Source: Rotaria macrura
Lineage: Eukaryota; Rotifera; Eurotatoria; Philodinida; Philodinidae
Reading direction: 5' to 3'
Assembly: GCA_900239685.1 (NCBI GenBank)
Contig: OENT01000004.1
Location: 62,001-126,000, forward strand
Length of the DNA stretch: 64,000 bases
In this document: positions 22,132 to 37,700 of the stretch, one piece after another
Layout: each line of letters begins with the position of its first letter
How positions within the stretch are numbered: position 1 is the first letter of the stretch
Made by a program: the position numbers and the translations under genes
Notes under the pieces: generated by a model
The model's database searches: none
What the model saw: the letters and a program-made list of their open reading frames with translations, nothing else
What the model was told of the DNA's origin: nothing

Positions 22132-25100
22132 GTTCTTCATGATTAGCATGCCTTTATGATGGTTCTTTTTATGATTAATGGTTAGTTGTATACGAGTTGA
22201 TTCTTTCGATTGCCTCTCTCATGTCTGTCGGTTTATTGCGTGTATTCTACGTACACCTTCTTGATTAGCATAGAACAGAAAGAAAACAAAAGATTAAGAT
22301 GAATAGTTGTTTGCATCTGTGTGCAATTTTAGTTTCTATTGTGAATGCATCAATTTTATTGCACATATATTCATGTTAGCTTTCTTTTTTAATGACTTTG
22401 CTTTGTTTCCTTTCTTTTCACTTGTTTCTTCATCGGAAAAAAGTATGTTTTTAGTCATGAAAATGAATTTCAACTGTTCACTCGCTGTTGGATTCAATGA
22501 TTAAATTGAATACTTAGTTGAATTATGGCAAAAAGTTCGAAAATTAATTGAGTTGTAGTTGTTCCGACTGGATCTAATTCATCTCTTCGAATACATTGAA
22601 CACCAAAACATTGACGTAAATCGTGAATTTTCAAGTCATTGATCCATCACTTGTTCATAGAACTCTTATATTTTCAAATGTACTATTTCACGACTATGAA
22701 CGTTCAAGATTCTAAGCGTTCGAATTTTTACTTTGAGATGTTTGTTTCGTAAAAAAAAATTTCAGCGTTGACTTCCGTCAAAATTTTAAGGATTTATTGT
22801 GTACTAGTCAGATAATAAATAGGAATAGTTATCTAGTTCTTCGAATATGTCTTGATCGAATTTAACATATTATAAGGGCTATACAAAGTGTTAAGTCTAT
22901 TTATTGTGCTACTCTCATTTCTAAGTGCGTGAATTATGAACTGATTAGCCTTCATCATGATGATTGTTTTGTTTCAATCGATTTTCTCTTGAGATTAGTT
23001 TTTCTGAATTCAAGATTAACAATTATGCATACGATTATTATCAATGCTTTATTCTTCATCATTCGAAATTTGCATTATTAAATTCAAATATTATCATAAT
23101 ACATGCCTGAAGTAATATTTATTTGGTAATTATCAATGCTTGTTTTAGAATTTTCATCAGATCGCTTTATTCGAAGTCGACATAGAGTTCGTGATTTTTC
23201 ACTTCCTATCTATTCTAAGATGAGTATTCAACAAGATTGCAATTATATAGTGTGAAATGATGTCGATACTTTTGTATGTAAAACTTCTTCTGAAATTATT
23301 TTCTTATAGAAAATTTACTTTTATAATCACAATTTAAATGTAAATGTTGACAATGTGAATTCTATCTTTCAACTCTTGACCTCTGATCAGTATGATTTTT
23401 TTAATAGATATAAATGTGAATTGATAATAAAAGAAACAATAACCTACAATGGAATAGTCGTGTTTTCTATTCTATTTTCTCAACGCGTCTAACATGTTTT
23501 ATTTGAAAAAAATATACAAAATATGCTAAAAAATGTATCGTTAAAATAATCAGCAAGTTTTACATTTCCATTTACTCTCACTGCATAATTTTCATTTTCA
23601 AAGAACAAAAACAACGAAATATTTTGTACCCTTAATTTTTATTACTAGAAATACTGCTCACGCAGTATTCAGCGTTATTTGAAAATACAAATTACGCAAC
23701 TAAAATAAACTTCATGTTATATCTGTTTTATAATAAAACGTCTTAGATGGTTTTAAAAAAGCATTAGATACAAAACGCAATCATTCTTTATGAGTGACAC
23801 ATCAGTTTCTATATGGATATTCAATGATGACATATTCTGGTTTATATCATAAAAATTTTGTTGCTGAAATATTTAAAATTTCTTTGACGTGAAAGATTAT
23901 TACATTCAAACATATTCTACATCGTTATAGACATGACAACCCTGTCAATTCATTTATATATATATTTTTCATGATCTACGCAACATAATACAATTATTTC
24001 TTAAAAACACTTAACTTTCTGATCGTTCGCTTCTTCTTTTAAAAACAGATAGTTTTTATCTCACTGATATTTAAAGAAATTATTCAATAAAAAATAATTA
24101 CTCTTGAATAAATAATCACCATTCAGTAGTACATCCGGATCGAAGTTTTATTTCGATATTTCTCCAATAAGTATATAGTAGTTTGTTAATTTTTTTCGAT
24201 CATTATTTACCAAAAACTAAACACAAAAACTATACGAGTGTGTGTTTATTTGAAGCATAGGTAAGAAAAGGTAATCAATGAATAAGAAGACAAGCATTCT
24301 TATTTGTTTTCTGTTTGTTTTTATTATTAGAAATGAGAACGAGCCGAATATTTATCTAACTACTGTTGTACTATACATTAATGTGCATTATTAAGATAAT
24401 TGCTTGATCAGATGCAAATTTTATTTTTATAATATCTATCTGTATCAAAGGTGAAAATAGAAACACAGAAACTCTATTTTATTAATAGACATTCTAAAAA
24501 TAAAACACTAGTTTGACTTCGGATCAGATTTGGTTATGCTATCGATCTTATGTCAATGTGTTATTAGATTTTTTGTTTTATGCCTGTATTTATCTGCTAT
24601 TTTTCTCTTGTTAATTTATTCGTTAGATAATCTTAAAAATGTTGCATCAAAATCATTATTAAATTTAATAGAAGCTTGAAACATCATAATATTAAATAAA
24701 ATTATCTAAAATCTTGATGTCCTTGCGCTGTCGATCTGATTCGATTTTGAATAAAATTAATATTTACGCTCATAACCATGAGATGGAAAAAATGAGAATA
24801 TTTCGAAACAAAATTTCAATCGATTGTTAAATTGGTCTGAACCGATGAAATCTAAGTAAACTCATGTGTAGAAACTAGAACATTTATTCATTTTGGATTC
24901 ATTAAATATTTAATACTTCCGTACATTCTATTGTTTAACTGACGTTTTCAGTCATTATTCACATATAAATAGTTGATGAATACAGAATACACGAAGCAAT
25001 TGCCATCGTTAGATAATGTCTCTCTAGCTTTCATCAAGGAAAACTACTAGAAGTCATGATCCAGTCACAAGTTTTACGTCTATCTATCAAACTCTGGAAC

Positions 25101-26340
25101 ATTGTCACACAAGCTCTGTATGAATTAGTATATTATAATGCATGAATCGTGAGTTATAAGATGAAGAACTCATTTGGGAAGTCTTGAACTTAGAAATTTC
25201 TTCTCTCGCACAATCTACATGACAGTTCTATGACAATAAAAAGCGAACATTTTTCTTTCTTATTCACTTCTTGCTATTTTATTTCTATTGGTAATAACTC
25301 ATTTGCATTGTGTGTTGTTTGAGAATCAATACGAACAATTGCATATTAAAATCCAGCTCGATCTGTAAGATTCATTTATCCAAAAAGATAGATGAACAAT
25401 CAAATATTAGATGAACACAATGTACTTGCTATTCTCGTGAAAACAAACAAAAAGTATTTTCAAACTAATGTCCAACTAATCAAGTGTATTCCTAAACGTG
25501 TTGACTTACACATGAGAATTACGTTTTTGAGTTTGTCATCTTTCTAGATCATATTTACTTAGAAAAAAGCAAAATGGCTAGTATTGGTCGCACATATGCC
25601 AATGCAAAATATTTCCGATCGCAATCTGCAAGTCAAATCATATTTTTTTTCTATTGAATTCTATTGTGATGCTTAAATTTTCTAGAACTTGTTCTTTTTT
25701 TTTCTATCGTCATTTTATTTCTAAAATTTATATTCTATGTGGAAAAAAGCCAGGCCATGTTCTTTTTTAAACAAGGTTTCTTATTCAATTAATATGGCAC
25801 AACAAGAAAAATGACTATTCATATCAAAGTTTCATTACTACTCTCTTCACCATTGTTTTTTCATTGTCAAACCTTGAGTTTAATGAAAAATTACTATGAA
25901 AAAGTCTATAGAAAGAAAAGCAAAGATATGAAAATTGTCAAGAGTGTTAATTGGTTTCGTTCAACATTGTGCTTATGTATAATAAATAAATGTGACAAAT
26001 CTATAATTGAGTAAAGCTGATCATTCAACGAGATTTCTATGCTATTCTATAATCTAAACAAAGATTACGCTTCTATTCTGAATAGAATTTTTTTTCGTAA
26101 TGCTATGTATAACCAATGACATGAATCTATCGGGAAATTTTTTTCTTTGACGTATTGAATGGTGTCTTCAGAGATAATTTTTATTTATTATTATGTGCGT
26201 AACTTTATGATTGAGTATCCCAAGTTTTGCAGAAAGGAAGTCATGGAAAGAAAAGGGCAATACAATCAACTGGAAGCTATTTCTTTTGTGAGAAAAAAAA
26301 TATATTAGTGGTGTTTTGTCACTGGTATTTCTACACTTCT

Positions 26341-26378
26341 CTCTTTCTTTCTTTCTTTCTTTCTTTCTCTCTCTCTTC
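26341..26378. repeat. CTTT/CT simple repeat
   Basis: Tandem CTTT units followed by CT units on the plus strand. Overlapping open frames made of Arg/Lys/Glu or Ser/Leu/Phe are translations of this repeat. Confidence 0.9.
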
Positions 26379-26939
26379 CTCTGCCTCATTTGACAGAAGC
26401 ACTAAACTTATTGATATTTATGTGAATAGAGAGCTACTAAACAGACATTTATTGCCGCTAATAATTTCCTTGTAAATTACTCTAGTTTCTAGAGAAATTC
26501 TTCAAGTTTCATTATTCTATTTTAACATACGAATTTGAGTTCAAGATCATTGATACTATTGAGATTAAAGTTAAATAAATTACCAAGAGAAAACAACGAG
26601 TAGTCAATCAGCAAGCGTAATTTCCTTCCTCTTGATATAGTCGTTTGATTACTCACTGGGAGACTATCCAGAGAAAAAAAAAAGGAATGAAGATAAATCT
26701 TTCGATTCCATAAATCGTTCAATGTTTCTTTCTCTTTTCCATTTATGTGAGACTTCTGTAAGACAAGAAAAAGAAACGAGACAACATAACTATTTCTTAT
26801 CATCAAACGTTTATCAATATTTGTCCTGTCGACCACGAAAATCAAAAACATTGATGAAGAAACAAATAAACACAACAAAAATAGTATTCAAACATTTATC
26901 AATAATTTACTTTTAAAAAACATTATTATCCGATTGATC

Positions 26940-28320
26940 ATGCCTGAAACTGCTTGTGAAAAAATTAACAGGCATTGTTTACCATTTACATATGCCTGTA
27001 GTCTTAGTCATATGAAAAATGTTCTTATTGGCATGGTTACTGAATATGAAAGTAAGTATTGAGTTGAATTTCTAGTAAATAAATTGTTCACATTCATCTA
27101 TATTTTGTTTTATCATTATCTTTTGTTTAGCTCCAAAGATTATTACAATACATTCGTATTCAATAGCATTGACATGTCGTTTTGTACAGTTCGTTATTGT
27201 ATTCTATGCATTCGCCTACCTAATGTGGTATAAACGTGGCTATCAAGACCGTGATCCATCACTAATATCGTCTGTTACACTTAAAGTTAAAGGTATTGGT
27301 AGTTTTGATAAAAAGAATACAATAACGTTAGATAACGCCGATTTCATAATACCACCACAAGAAAATAATGCACTTTTTATAATGACAAATTTTATTCGTA
27401 CCGACCAACAACGACAACGTTGTCCAGAGGGATTCGATATAAAAGAAGCTGTATGCACCAATGATTCATATTGTCAATCTTTAAGTCCGTATCCTTCTAA
27501 AAGTAATGGACGTTGGACAGGAATATGTCGCTTGCCTGATGGTCGCTGTGAAATTGAAGGTTGGTGTCCAGTAGAAAATGATCTTATTATGCCGGAGCCA
27601 ATCATGGATTCATTAAATTTTACAATATTTGTGAAGAACTTCGTTGAGTTTACACGTTTCGGTATTTCAAGAACAAACATATTTCATACGCCAACATCTA
27701 TTGATATATGTCGTTATCATCCTTTACGTGATAGACTTTGTCCAATATTCCGTGTTGGTGATTTATTAAACATTGTGGAACCCGATGATGATGAACGTTA
27801 TAAAATGTTAATATCTGGTGGTGTTGTTCGTATTAAAATTGATTGGATGTGTAATTTAGATTTAGGCCAAGATAAATGTAAACCCGAATATTCATTTGGT
27901 CGTTTAGATTCAAGATCACGTGATGAACAATTTTCATTTGGTTTTAATTTTCGATATGCATCACATTGGAAAGCAAAACGACGTTCGCATCGTACATTAA
28001 CAAAAGCATTCGGTTTAAGATTGATTGTTACCGTTAATGGTGAAGCTGGTCGTTTCGATTTTCTTGTATTAACACTTAATATAGGTTCGATGATTGGTGT
28101 ACTCGGTCTAGCAACATTCATATGTGATATTGTTGCCTTGTATTTTTGCAAACAAGGTTCACTCTATCGCAAACAAAAATTTCAAACAGTTAAACTAACA
28201 TCAACAACATCGTTAGCAACAATAAATAAACATGTATCATTAAATGACGAAATCAATGAAATAAAACTAACACGAAATAAACAAATGAATAGTCATTTAG
28301 CTGTTGGAGATGAATGTTAG
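26940..28320 (+). CDS. P2RX: P2X purinoceptor (ATP-gated cation channel)
   Basis: Two exons, 26940-27051 and 27131-28320, joined in phase 1, give 433 aa. The plasma-membrane trimer opens to Na+, K+ and Ca2+ when extracellular ATP binds. Visible hallmarks: N-terminal YETPKI (family YxTxK/R), TM1 at about 54-70, and the ATP-contact lysines in KVKG (about K89 and K91). The loop has ten extracellular cysteines in family order (CPEG, CTND, YCQ, GICR, RCEIEGWC, DICR, LCP, WMC, KCK). NFTIFVKN and NFRYA contain the ATP-contacting Asn and Arg region, and KAFGLRLIVTVNGEAGRFD leads into TM2 at about 350-378. The cytosolic tail of about 55 residues is Lys/Thr-rich with no long P2X7-type extension. The length is normal for P2X. 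The subtype cannot be assigned; it is closest in feel to P2X4-like invertebrate channels. AATAAA occurs 58 nt after the stop. Confidence 0.95.
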
Positions 28321-28377
28321 AAATAATTTTTTCATCTTCTTTTGTATAATATTATAGACATATTTATCGTTCATTAT

Positions 28378-28383
28378 AATAAA
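28378..28383 (+). terminator. Poly(A) signal of the P2X gene
   Basis: AATAAA 58 nt after the stop codon; a second AATAAA lies at 28416-28421. Confidence 0.6.
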
Positions 28384-31300
28384 TCTGATTCCAGTTGACT
28401 AAATGTAGTGAACAAAATAAAAGAAAACATGTCAACATTCAAAAATGATTGAAGACTGCTTTCACAACTAGATTAGAATGTCAAGAACAGTAACATCCGA
28501 TAAAAAGAGCATAGGAAAAAAATTACAATATCTCATATTTAATATTTTGTCATCTCATTTTTGTACGAATAAATAGAAACAAATGTTATGTAGAACTAAT
28601 CTACAATCATTGCAGAAGAAAATCGTTGATTTAAGTTTTAAATTGACAGTGTTTTAGTAGTTTCGATTTTCCTTCTCTTTTAATACTTCTATTATTCGAG
28701 TACAACTAGCATCATATCCATTTCTCGAATATTGTGTCTCTATGGTAAGTAGTACTCAATGATCGTTTGCAACGTGACATCGATTTTTCCTGAATCTTCG
28801 AAGTAAATTTGTCAGTTTTTTAAAGGATGTCGCTTCTTGATTTAGACGCCAATAATTGTTTCTAGTGAATACATTCATACGAAAGTGTACTAGTGTACTA
28901 TTTTCCTATTATTAATATTTGATCAATGTAAAAAGTGACGCTTCACTAACTTATTGTTTTAGTAAATAATCAACAAACATATTTTTCGTTCAATTGTGTT
29001 ATATTACAATAGATAATGATCTCTATGACAAGAGATATGTATTATAGTTCTAACGAGTGATAAAAGAACGAGTAATAACAATCCAAGAAAACAACAAGAA
29101 TTTTTGTTAAAAATAATCATAAACCTGTTTTGTTAAAGTCAATGTAACAACAGTAATATAGATTTGTAATCTACGGATCGATTAACGTAGATTAGAATTG
29201 TTTTTTTCTTCATGTGTTTTGAATAAGTTCAATGATGTTAAAAATAACACAATGAACTACATCATATTAAGACGGCTAACGACTCTATACTAACAAGCTT
29301 TTTCTTTTAGTTCTTCATCGTTGTTTGTCACGATGATTGAAGTGGGTTAGTAGAAAATTTGAATATATATATATATATACATCTAAATGTAATTCTGAAT
29401 AAGAAAAAGTCGAAAGATATTCATTCCATCGACGAGTTGCTTGCTATTATTTTGTTGTAATGCTATGCATAATTTTACTTATTCCGTTAGTAACAGTAGT
29501 CGATTTTAAAAAAATGATTCAATGGGTAGTTGCATGATTATTTAATTTTTCTTTCAGTCATTCTGAATATGTAATAGAAAGTCAGCATAAAAAATAATGA
29601 TCTGACATGCAAAGTTAGATGAACTATTGAAATATTGAATGAAGAAAATGATCTCAAACCGAAACGTATTCGATTATTTGAATTATACATTTTTACTTGC
29701 AAATTCATTCTATGTCATAGAATAGATAGATAGATGACAGATTTGTTCTAAGTTACTGGTAAAAAAAATATTCAAATGTAAAGAAATAGGCGTATACGAA
29801 CGTTGAAAATCTCCGTGTATGTCTGTTGCATGCAATTTTTCAATTTGGGAGACTTTTTCTTAGAAAAAGAAAATCCAAGAAGAAATACGTTTGTATGATA
29901 GATATCAATCATAGATTTTGTGTATAGTTTCAGTGATTGATCGATTTTTTCATAGAACGTGCCTGCTTTATTTAGATATTATATCTCAGAAATTGATGAT
30001 GCTATTTTTGATTTAGTTGCAATAGAAAGTTCAAGATGTACCAACGATTGTCATGAATTATAGTCAATGGATTGGTTAAAAATATTTTCTATTCGAAGAC
30101 AACTTCGAAAGTGATAATGCATTCGAGCAGCATTAGGATCTAGTTTTTAAATAGTACTATCCTCAAGTAGAAGTAAGTCGACTTTTATTTATAATTTAAT
30201 TACCTGTTTACTAAAAGAAAAATTTTCTTCGGGACTTTTTCAAATTCGTCATCGAAAATCGTTGACTTAAACCAAGATCTTATGGTTTTCAGTCTAAGAA
30301 ATATTCAAAAATTAGACTGGGTACTTACCTCAAGCGTATCTAAAGACAAGGCATGTATTCTATTCATAGATAATTCCTAAATCATTGCCGTCACACGGCC
30401 AATATTCATGTTTGATTCAACATTACTAAGCTGTCGAAGAAAATCTGCTGTCGTATTGTCAAATTAAAAACTATTTCGTACAATACAAGTTCATATGTGT
30501 CAGCTAAAAGATCTTCTGTCAATAATGTATCCATCATAATAACTAAAGTCGATTATGTTTTCGCTTAGTATGCAACGAAACAGCGTATTTTCCGTGCTTC
30601 GACTATTTTCTCTGATATAGTCGATTTGATAATTTGTAAATTTAGCTATTGTTTCTATTCAAACTTGACACCACCGGTGAGAATATCAAAAACATTGTTT
30701 TTCCCTGGACATCGCTTAAGAATGATCTTGCACAATAATATTTTTTCAAACCAATCTGTGATGTACGTAATTATATGAAATTGATTCTATACATTGTTGT
30801 GCTACTTTCGATTCACTTCTTAGATAGGCATATGCCGATGATCGGATATTCTCTACATATGAGATAGATGATCTTAATCAATTGTGCCCTATGGTTTTTA
30901 TCAGCTAATCATTATCTGACGATTCTATCGTGTCGTCAATATTATCAATATTTATTGAATATAATTTGTTTCACAATCTTGGAAACAGCTTCGATTCAAC
31001 AGGATTTTTCTACAAGTAGTGTCAGATTGTTATTGTTTTTTCGTGGTATTTCGCCGGATCAACTAACGAACACGTCAATAGTTTGAAAAATTAGTTTTAT
31101 GCACAGAACACAAAAAACACAAAACTTACTACCGTCATAAGATTCGTTGCTAAATTTTTGAAAACATTTGAATTTGAATAGCTCTCTAGAGTGAACTATT
31201 TTGTCAAAAATTTTGTAGGAAATTTAAATTTAGCTTTGTGCACCAATGAAAACACAAGCAATTTATTAGAAACTATCATAACATTGGAGGAATTTTAGTT

Positions 31301-33022
31301 AAAAATTTAGCATTTCTACACGATCACGAGATTTAAACAAATGTCTTGATGGTTGTATCCTAACATGTGATAGCACGTTTTGCACAGTAGAATTCATTCT
31401 AAAAACCAAACTTTCACAATATCATCAAGTTTCGGTTATCAATAGAAGATGTATTAAAAAATGTTAGCCCAAGTTAATATTCAAGGTCTTGGAAGGATTG
31501 TTTCAGTACTCATCAAAAAGATTCAATATATACTTCTCGAGTTCATATTTGATTCCTGATCTTAATCAATTTCTTTTCATAAATACTGCATATTTTCAAG
31601 TGAACCACAACTGAACAAACATGCTGTCTAGAATTTTGGACTCATTCCTCAAAGTGATCTATGTGATAACGATTAATCAGAAAAACAAACAATCCATGAT
31701 CGTTATTATTTATCTCTGATTCATTTGATTAAGAAGATGACAATAATTATCCAGACCCGAACAACTAATGAAAGACACCTGTTAAATATATCATTGTGCT
31801 AGTGTTCCTCATAGCATAATATTATATATATATATATATGTGCAGATGCTATTTCATACTCAAGGATACTTGGTTTGCATCTATTTAGAAGGAAGAATCA
31901 ATTTTGCAATAAAATATATTTTCGAATAAACGTTTGTTCGATTGGAAATGACGAATCTATCAATTGAACTTAATGAATAATGATTCGGTCTATGAAAGTA
32001 GTATCTTGCCGATTTAAAGTCATAAGAACAAGCAATAAATTTGAAACTTTACGTTTTCTATTTGTTTGCAACGTACTACAAAAATATAGATGACCGTTTT
32101 CATTCGATTATGTACATATTATTTTCGTTGTCGAATAAATAGATTTTGAAAAAATCGTAAACAATTTTTTTTGCAGAAGAATATTTTGAATTCGTACTAA
32201 CTATCGATTTGTTTTATTACAATTATTAATAAATAATACCCTGTATCAACTATTGTTTCTCAAATAAGTAAAAAGAGCGTGCATGTTATTTTGTGACAAT
32301 GGTTCTTCTGCATTCTTGTTTTGTTCTTTGTCCCACAAAAAGAGTAATAGTTCCATACAGATAATTGAGGTAGTTCCTTGAAAATTTCGTTTCTTACGGA
32401 TATGAATTAATTTTATTTAAGGATTTGAAAGATTGGAAAACGTAACTAGAAAACTTTGAATATCCTATGGACAACGAAGATATATTTCAAATAAAAGATA
32501 GACATTATTGAAAACTCCTACTGCAATTGTTATGAGATACTAGATATTCTTGAATTTTTTCGAAATACCAAATGAATAATGTTTGGGTATTGAATCTATT
32601 TCAGATCAGAGTAGTATATAAGTATGCATAACTGTTCTAATCATGAATTGCAATGATTCATGTCATAAGAGAAGTTTATTATTGATTAAGAACTTTCGTT
32701 TCGAGCAATATACATCATGTTGATGCTGGTGGGTTAAAGCTATTCTCAAAAGACTTCATGCTGTTAGCTACTTATTCCTGTTGAGATATCGAATTTGAAC
32801 AAATTCTTTTCGCGAAGGTCAACCTTTAAGTGGAGCATCCTGTTGTGTAATTTCTCGTTCGTTTGATTTGTTGCTAGTTCAACAATTGAACACTCAATTT
32901 ATCAGGTTATAAAAAAAAACATTAATTTTTATGGAAGCAGCATCTTCTGAACGAAGAGATGAAAGAATCTGGAAAATTTTACTATATTTTGATTCTTTTT
33001 TTCTTCGGGGTATTGTGCGGGA

Positions 33023-33034
33023 GGGGGGGGGGGG
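33023..33034 (+). repeat. Twelve-base G run
   Basis: Uninterrupted G12 preceded by GCGGGA in otherwise AT-rich DNA. It may be an assembly-sensitive homopolymer. Confidence 0.85.
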
Positions 33035-34795
33035 TTAACTACATCTATTGAAAAATGTGTTTCTTATATCATCGAGCAGAAAGCAGGCTTCAGTTGTTAA
33101 ACAACAGAGTAAAAGCATACTATTTCAATAGCAATATCTGAATTTTCACTAGATAATGTATCTCAATTGAAGAGCAATAATCGTTTAGTGAATTACTCTC
33201 ATTAGGAATAAAATAGCCGAATTGAAGGAGTACAAATGCTCAAGTGGCTGTAAAAGCCCTGTTGAAGCATGTCTTTTTTCTATCACCTATTATGGACCCG
33301 TTATTTCAAATGTTAATGCTCATCCTCCTGTGGTTCTCAACTTCTTTCTCTCTCCGGAAGAGTAAATCTTAATTCATACACGAGTCATCAGCTATTCATC
33401 CTGTAAAAATAAATGCATCTTCGATGACAAGAACTTCTTCAATCGAACAATATAAACTTAATGGATGCCTAAGCAATGTTCAAAATTATCATCTGCATAA
33501 TAAGTAGACATGGATCCATCGACCTTCGCACAATTGGCATTGGTTTTCCAGGTTGTTTTTTCTTATGTCTCATCAGCACTATATATTACGCAACAGTTGA
33601 TGCCGAATGGAAATTGCTAGACATGTATCATGAAATTGAACGCTAAACTGAAATCAATTGAAAATTATAATGCAAACTAAAACGTATTATCAATTAAATT
33701 ATCTCACACAGCACTGAGCTGATCGATGACATGACTATTCTCTCTATTACATGCGGTGGTTGCCTTTACTTACGATGCTGCTTATATTCATTGAAAAAAT
33801 TTCATAATAACGCATTTTTACAAATATGAGGTTTATATTCATGACAATAGTAATCTCTCATGTTATTTGTTGACCTTACGAGGCAATAGACACAACGTAA
33901 TACTTTATAAAATTAAATCAAACGTTAAGAATTTATCATGTTCATGATTTATTGACAGTCAATAGGAGTCTGTTTATTAATCATTTACTATGTTCGAGAA
34001 TCTTCATGAAAACACTTTACTCTTCTTTTATTCGTGAAACTGTACGGACAGTTGACATCTAATGCAGAACAATCGCTTATTTTGAATATATGAGAAAATT
34101 TGTCATTGCACCTGTATTTAAAAATACCAATTAAAAACAGACGTTTTCTTTATGACTTTCATGGAGAAAAAAATCTTTTTTTCACTGATTAGAAACCTCA
34201 CATGCGCCATTTTCTTGCATGATTAATTATAAGGGATTAGTGTACAGATAGTCAAACAAAACTTATAATGGATTTCATTGAAAGAAAGACAAACAAGTAG
34301 AAGAAGTAGATATAACATCTAGGTCACTATTTATTCTATCTGTCGTGCAATAGAAAGAACAATAGGAAACTTCAAATTTCTATTTAAACATGCTTGTAAT
34401 AAGCTCATATCACATAGAGAACGGGAAAAAAATTTAGTTCAATGCTTTTGTTTATATGCATCGATTGACAACACTCAAAAACTATCTAACACTTCTGAGT
34501 TTGAAAATTTACACAGAAAATGATTTCGTTAACACTATCATCTAAAGTAAAGCAAATAGATTCTGTCATTATTATATTGATCGTATTCAAGAACAAAAAC
34601 AAGAGTAATAGATATTTTCAATGAAAAATCAAACCGATGTATTTCTTTTTACATCTTAGTATTCATTGAAGATATTGCAATCGGTAAAGTATGGCAACCA
34701 AGGCAACTAACGAGAAAAACAATATCATACACGTCACAACTATATATAAAAAAGGGTTTTGACAATTACGAAATTCATCGTTACAACATAAATAT

Positions 34796-37700
34796 TTAAC
34801 TTTCTAATAGAGCATGCCATCGTGTTATAGTTTCACCTTGTGCATTTAGCATTGAGTCCCAATGAGCTACTTGAGTATTACCACTAACGCCATGACCTAG
34901 ATGAAGATAAATTTTCTCATTATTTATTGTTCATATCATACATTAAAAGCGAAACATAGAAAAATACCATACCAAATGATATCCAACCAAGATTGCGATT
35001 CTCTTTTCCTTTTGATCGTTTATTAACAATAGTGATAACGATAGTTATTTGACTAAGAAGACTTTCTTCAATATTAAATGGATAACGTTCACCAAATGTC
35101 GGATGATACTGATTGCGTCGTGTTACTGTTCGATTCGATGCCATTTCTTCTCCAGATGAACTTAGAAGTGTTAATTGAGCATATGTATCTATAACGAAAA
35201 ATACCAAACAAGTCATTGAGTAGTTATATCCATGAGAACGTGTCAATTGTCTGCGTACCTGGAGGTAATCCTTGTGAACTGATACCGAAATTGATTCCTT
35301 TTCCTATTTCAAATGTGAGAATCGATTGACTTCTATCATAAGCTAAACCGATTTCGATTTCTGGTAAAGTAGAGTTAGTTGACACACCTCCGCTTGCAAT
35401 CATGGAATCTTTTCTCGAAAGCATATTGCTACTTGTCTGTGAAACACTACTAGCTAACTCTGAATCATCTGATGGCTAGACAAAATACAAATAGATTGAA
35501 TAGAATAAGAAAATATTTTTAATTGTTAAACAAATTCTATTTACATATACTGGTTCTAACGATATAATTTTACACATATCTTCATCGAGATTAATTAGAC
35601 CAAACATAACTGTTGCTTCAGCAACAAGTTTTTCACGTTTAAATCGTTTATTTGCATATAATCGAAAACGAATGCCTTGTGCTTGAATTAATTCTAATAA
35701 TGAGAAGAAGAAAAATGTGCACACATATTTACTACCTTATACAACACAAAACTAATTGCTAGATAATAAAACTGACCTGGTGATACTTTACAGAAAAATT
35801 CTTCTGCAAACATGGCATTATCAGCAGGTTTCGCTTGTGTACGAAAACGAATACGTTTATTAGGTAACATTGTCAGATGTATTTGAATGAGAGTTTGTTT
35901 TGATGTATGTTGATCGATGTCTAATGTTGCTTTTATAACGAATACCCACATTTTGCTATTTTTAGCGTCAAATTTCAATCGAATTTCTAGTGTACCCGAT
36001 GAAAAACTATTGCTTGGGATATTTGTAGGCAATGGGCAGTGATCACTTGATGTAGATTTTGTATCCTATTCAAATGAGAAATAAATCGAAAGAAGAGTGG
36101 AAAAAATTTCTTTAACTAAGAATATTCATAACTGTTAGAAAAAATATTATGATCTATTGTTATGGAATAGTGGAGATGGTTCCGTACGATTGCAAATATT
36201 GCATTATATGAAAATTTTTACTTTTTCGAAAACAAAAGATATTATTTTTAGAACGAATGCAATCGAATATCTAAAGTAGTGATAAATCAATTGTTGAAGC
36301 TCTTCATTCAAAAAACAAAATACAGATTATTTAGAAGTTCTACATTCTGATAGGAAAGATAACAATAATCATTTTTGAATTCATTCAAAAATGATTATTA
36401 TATTTACTTGATTCGTAAGACTATGATAATTATTTGCTCGTTGTCCAGCACGATATGCAAGAGCAGGTGATGATGGTGCTGAATGTATAAATCCAATGGA
36501 ATCAACATCCATACTTGGTTGTCGTCTTGATACTCGAGTTATAGTTGTTTTTCGCCGATCGTTAGATTTTGAAACTGATTTTCTCACTAAACATCATCAA
36601 ACAAATATTCGAATTAAATTTCATGTCATCGTATTTTACTTTTATTTGATTTTGGTGAATCATTTTCTTTTTGTTCAATGATCATTGGTATCTCAGGTAA
36701 TTTTCGCTCATTATTATTTATTTGTTTTATTGGTGGTACTAATGTTGTATAATCATCATCTGGTAGATCGGTACCTATAATGTATCATTTGAATAGAAAA
36801 GAACAACTATCTCTATATTTATAGATTTAATCAGTAGTCGATAAGTAACACGTACGTATGGTACTAGACTGAACAAAAGCATATAGGATATTTTAATCAA
36901 CAGTAAAGAGAACAGATGTGATATAAAGTCATCAAGTCGAAAGCTGATTTCCCTACAGGATCTCAGTGTTCGATTCATATTTGATTTGCACAGATAGAAC
37001 AAAAATACGAACAAAACTTATGACATAAACGATAATGAGCTTACGGAAAAAAGGATAATAACACATGTTTGTTATTAGTAATAAGCTTGAACACTTTCAA
37101 AAATGCAAACTTCTGAACATCCGCTCACGCTATCATAAAAGATGTTTGATGGTTGATATTTCTAGAAAAGAAAAGATTTATATTAACTGAAACATCTATA
37201 CTGTTTACATTCATCTTTCGTTATCAATTCAATTCAAATCACTTACCGTAATGAGTTTAGTTTCTATGAAATATTAAATGTAATGACAAAATAATCAAAT
37301 ATTTAGATGATTTAACTTATTAACAATGACGAGATGTATTCAACTGAATCTATGACATGAACAAAGTAGATTTAGTTCATTGTTTTATAGATAGAAAGAA
37401 AATTACTTGATACTCAAAAAGGATTTATAATATTATGAAAGATCCGAAGAGAAAAGATCATGTATGGTAAAAGATTGGCAAAGAAGAAGACGTTGATGAC
37501 TTGAATATCCTGCTCTCCAACATTACTTATGTATCGTCCTACACAACAGAAGTTAGAAAAAGAGAAAAATCTATGAAGACTAAATGCAGACAACAGAGAG
37601 AAATTCATGGCTAAAAAAGCTCTTTTCTCTTACTTTTCACTCGTGACTATTTGAAAGTGTGCAAAGAAAAAAAAAGAGCAGAAAAACACAAAACTTTAAT

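Larger units (their letters stand above)
20012..26939. other. Seven-kilobase gene-poor block
   Basis: AT-rich DNA with no exon I can support on either strand. It contains a CT repeat (22114-22131), a CTTT/CT repeat (26341-26378), several short TA tracts and a weak tRNA-like relic (about 20247-20300). Open frames here of 61-118 codons are low-complexity or membrane-like by composition, with no motif. The P2X promoter should lie near the right end. Confidence 0.5.
28321..34795. other. Gene-poor block between converging P2X and SYT genes
   Basis: About 6.5 kb of AT-rich DNA flanked by the 3' ends of two converging genes, so no promoter is required here. It contains a 12-G run (33023-33034) and TA tracts (about 29364-29379 and 31823-31839). 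The frame at 30868-31086 (+) is the least random-looking, but I could not tie it to a family. No RNA gene was recognised. Confidence 0.5.

Noticed and set aside
30868..31086. 72-codon frame (+) resembling a membrane protein tail
   Set aside because: No family match by eye and no neighbouring exons; possibly a relic but not supportable.
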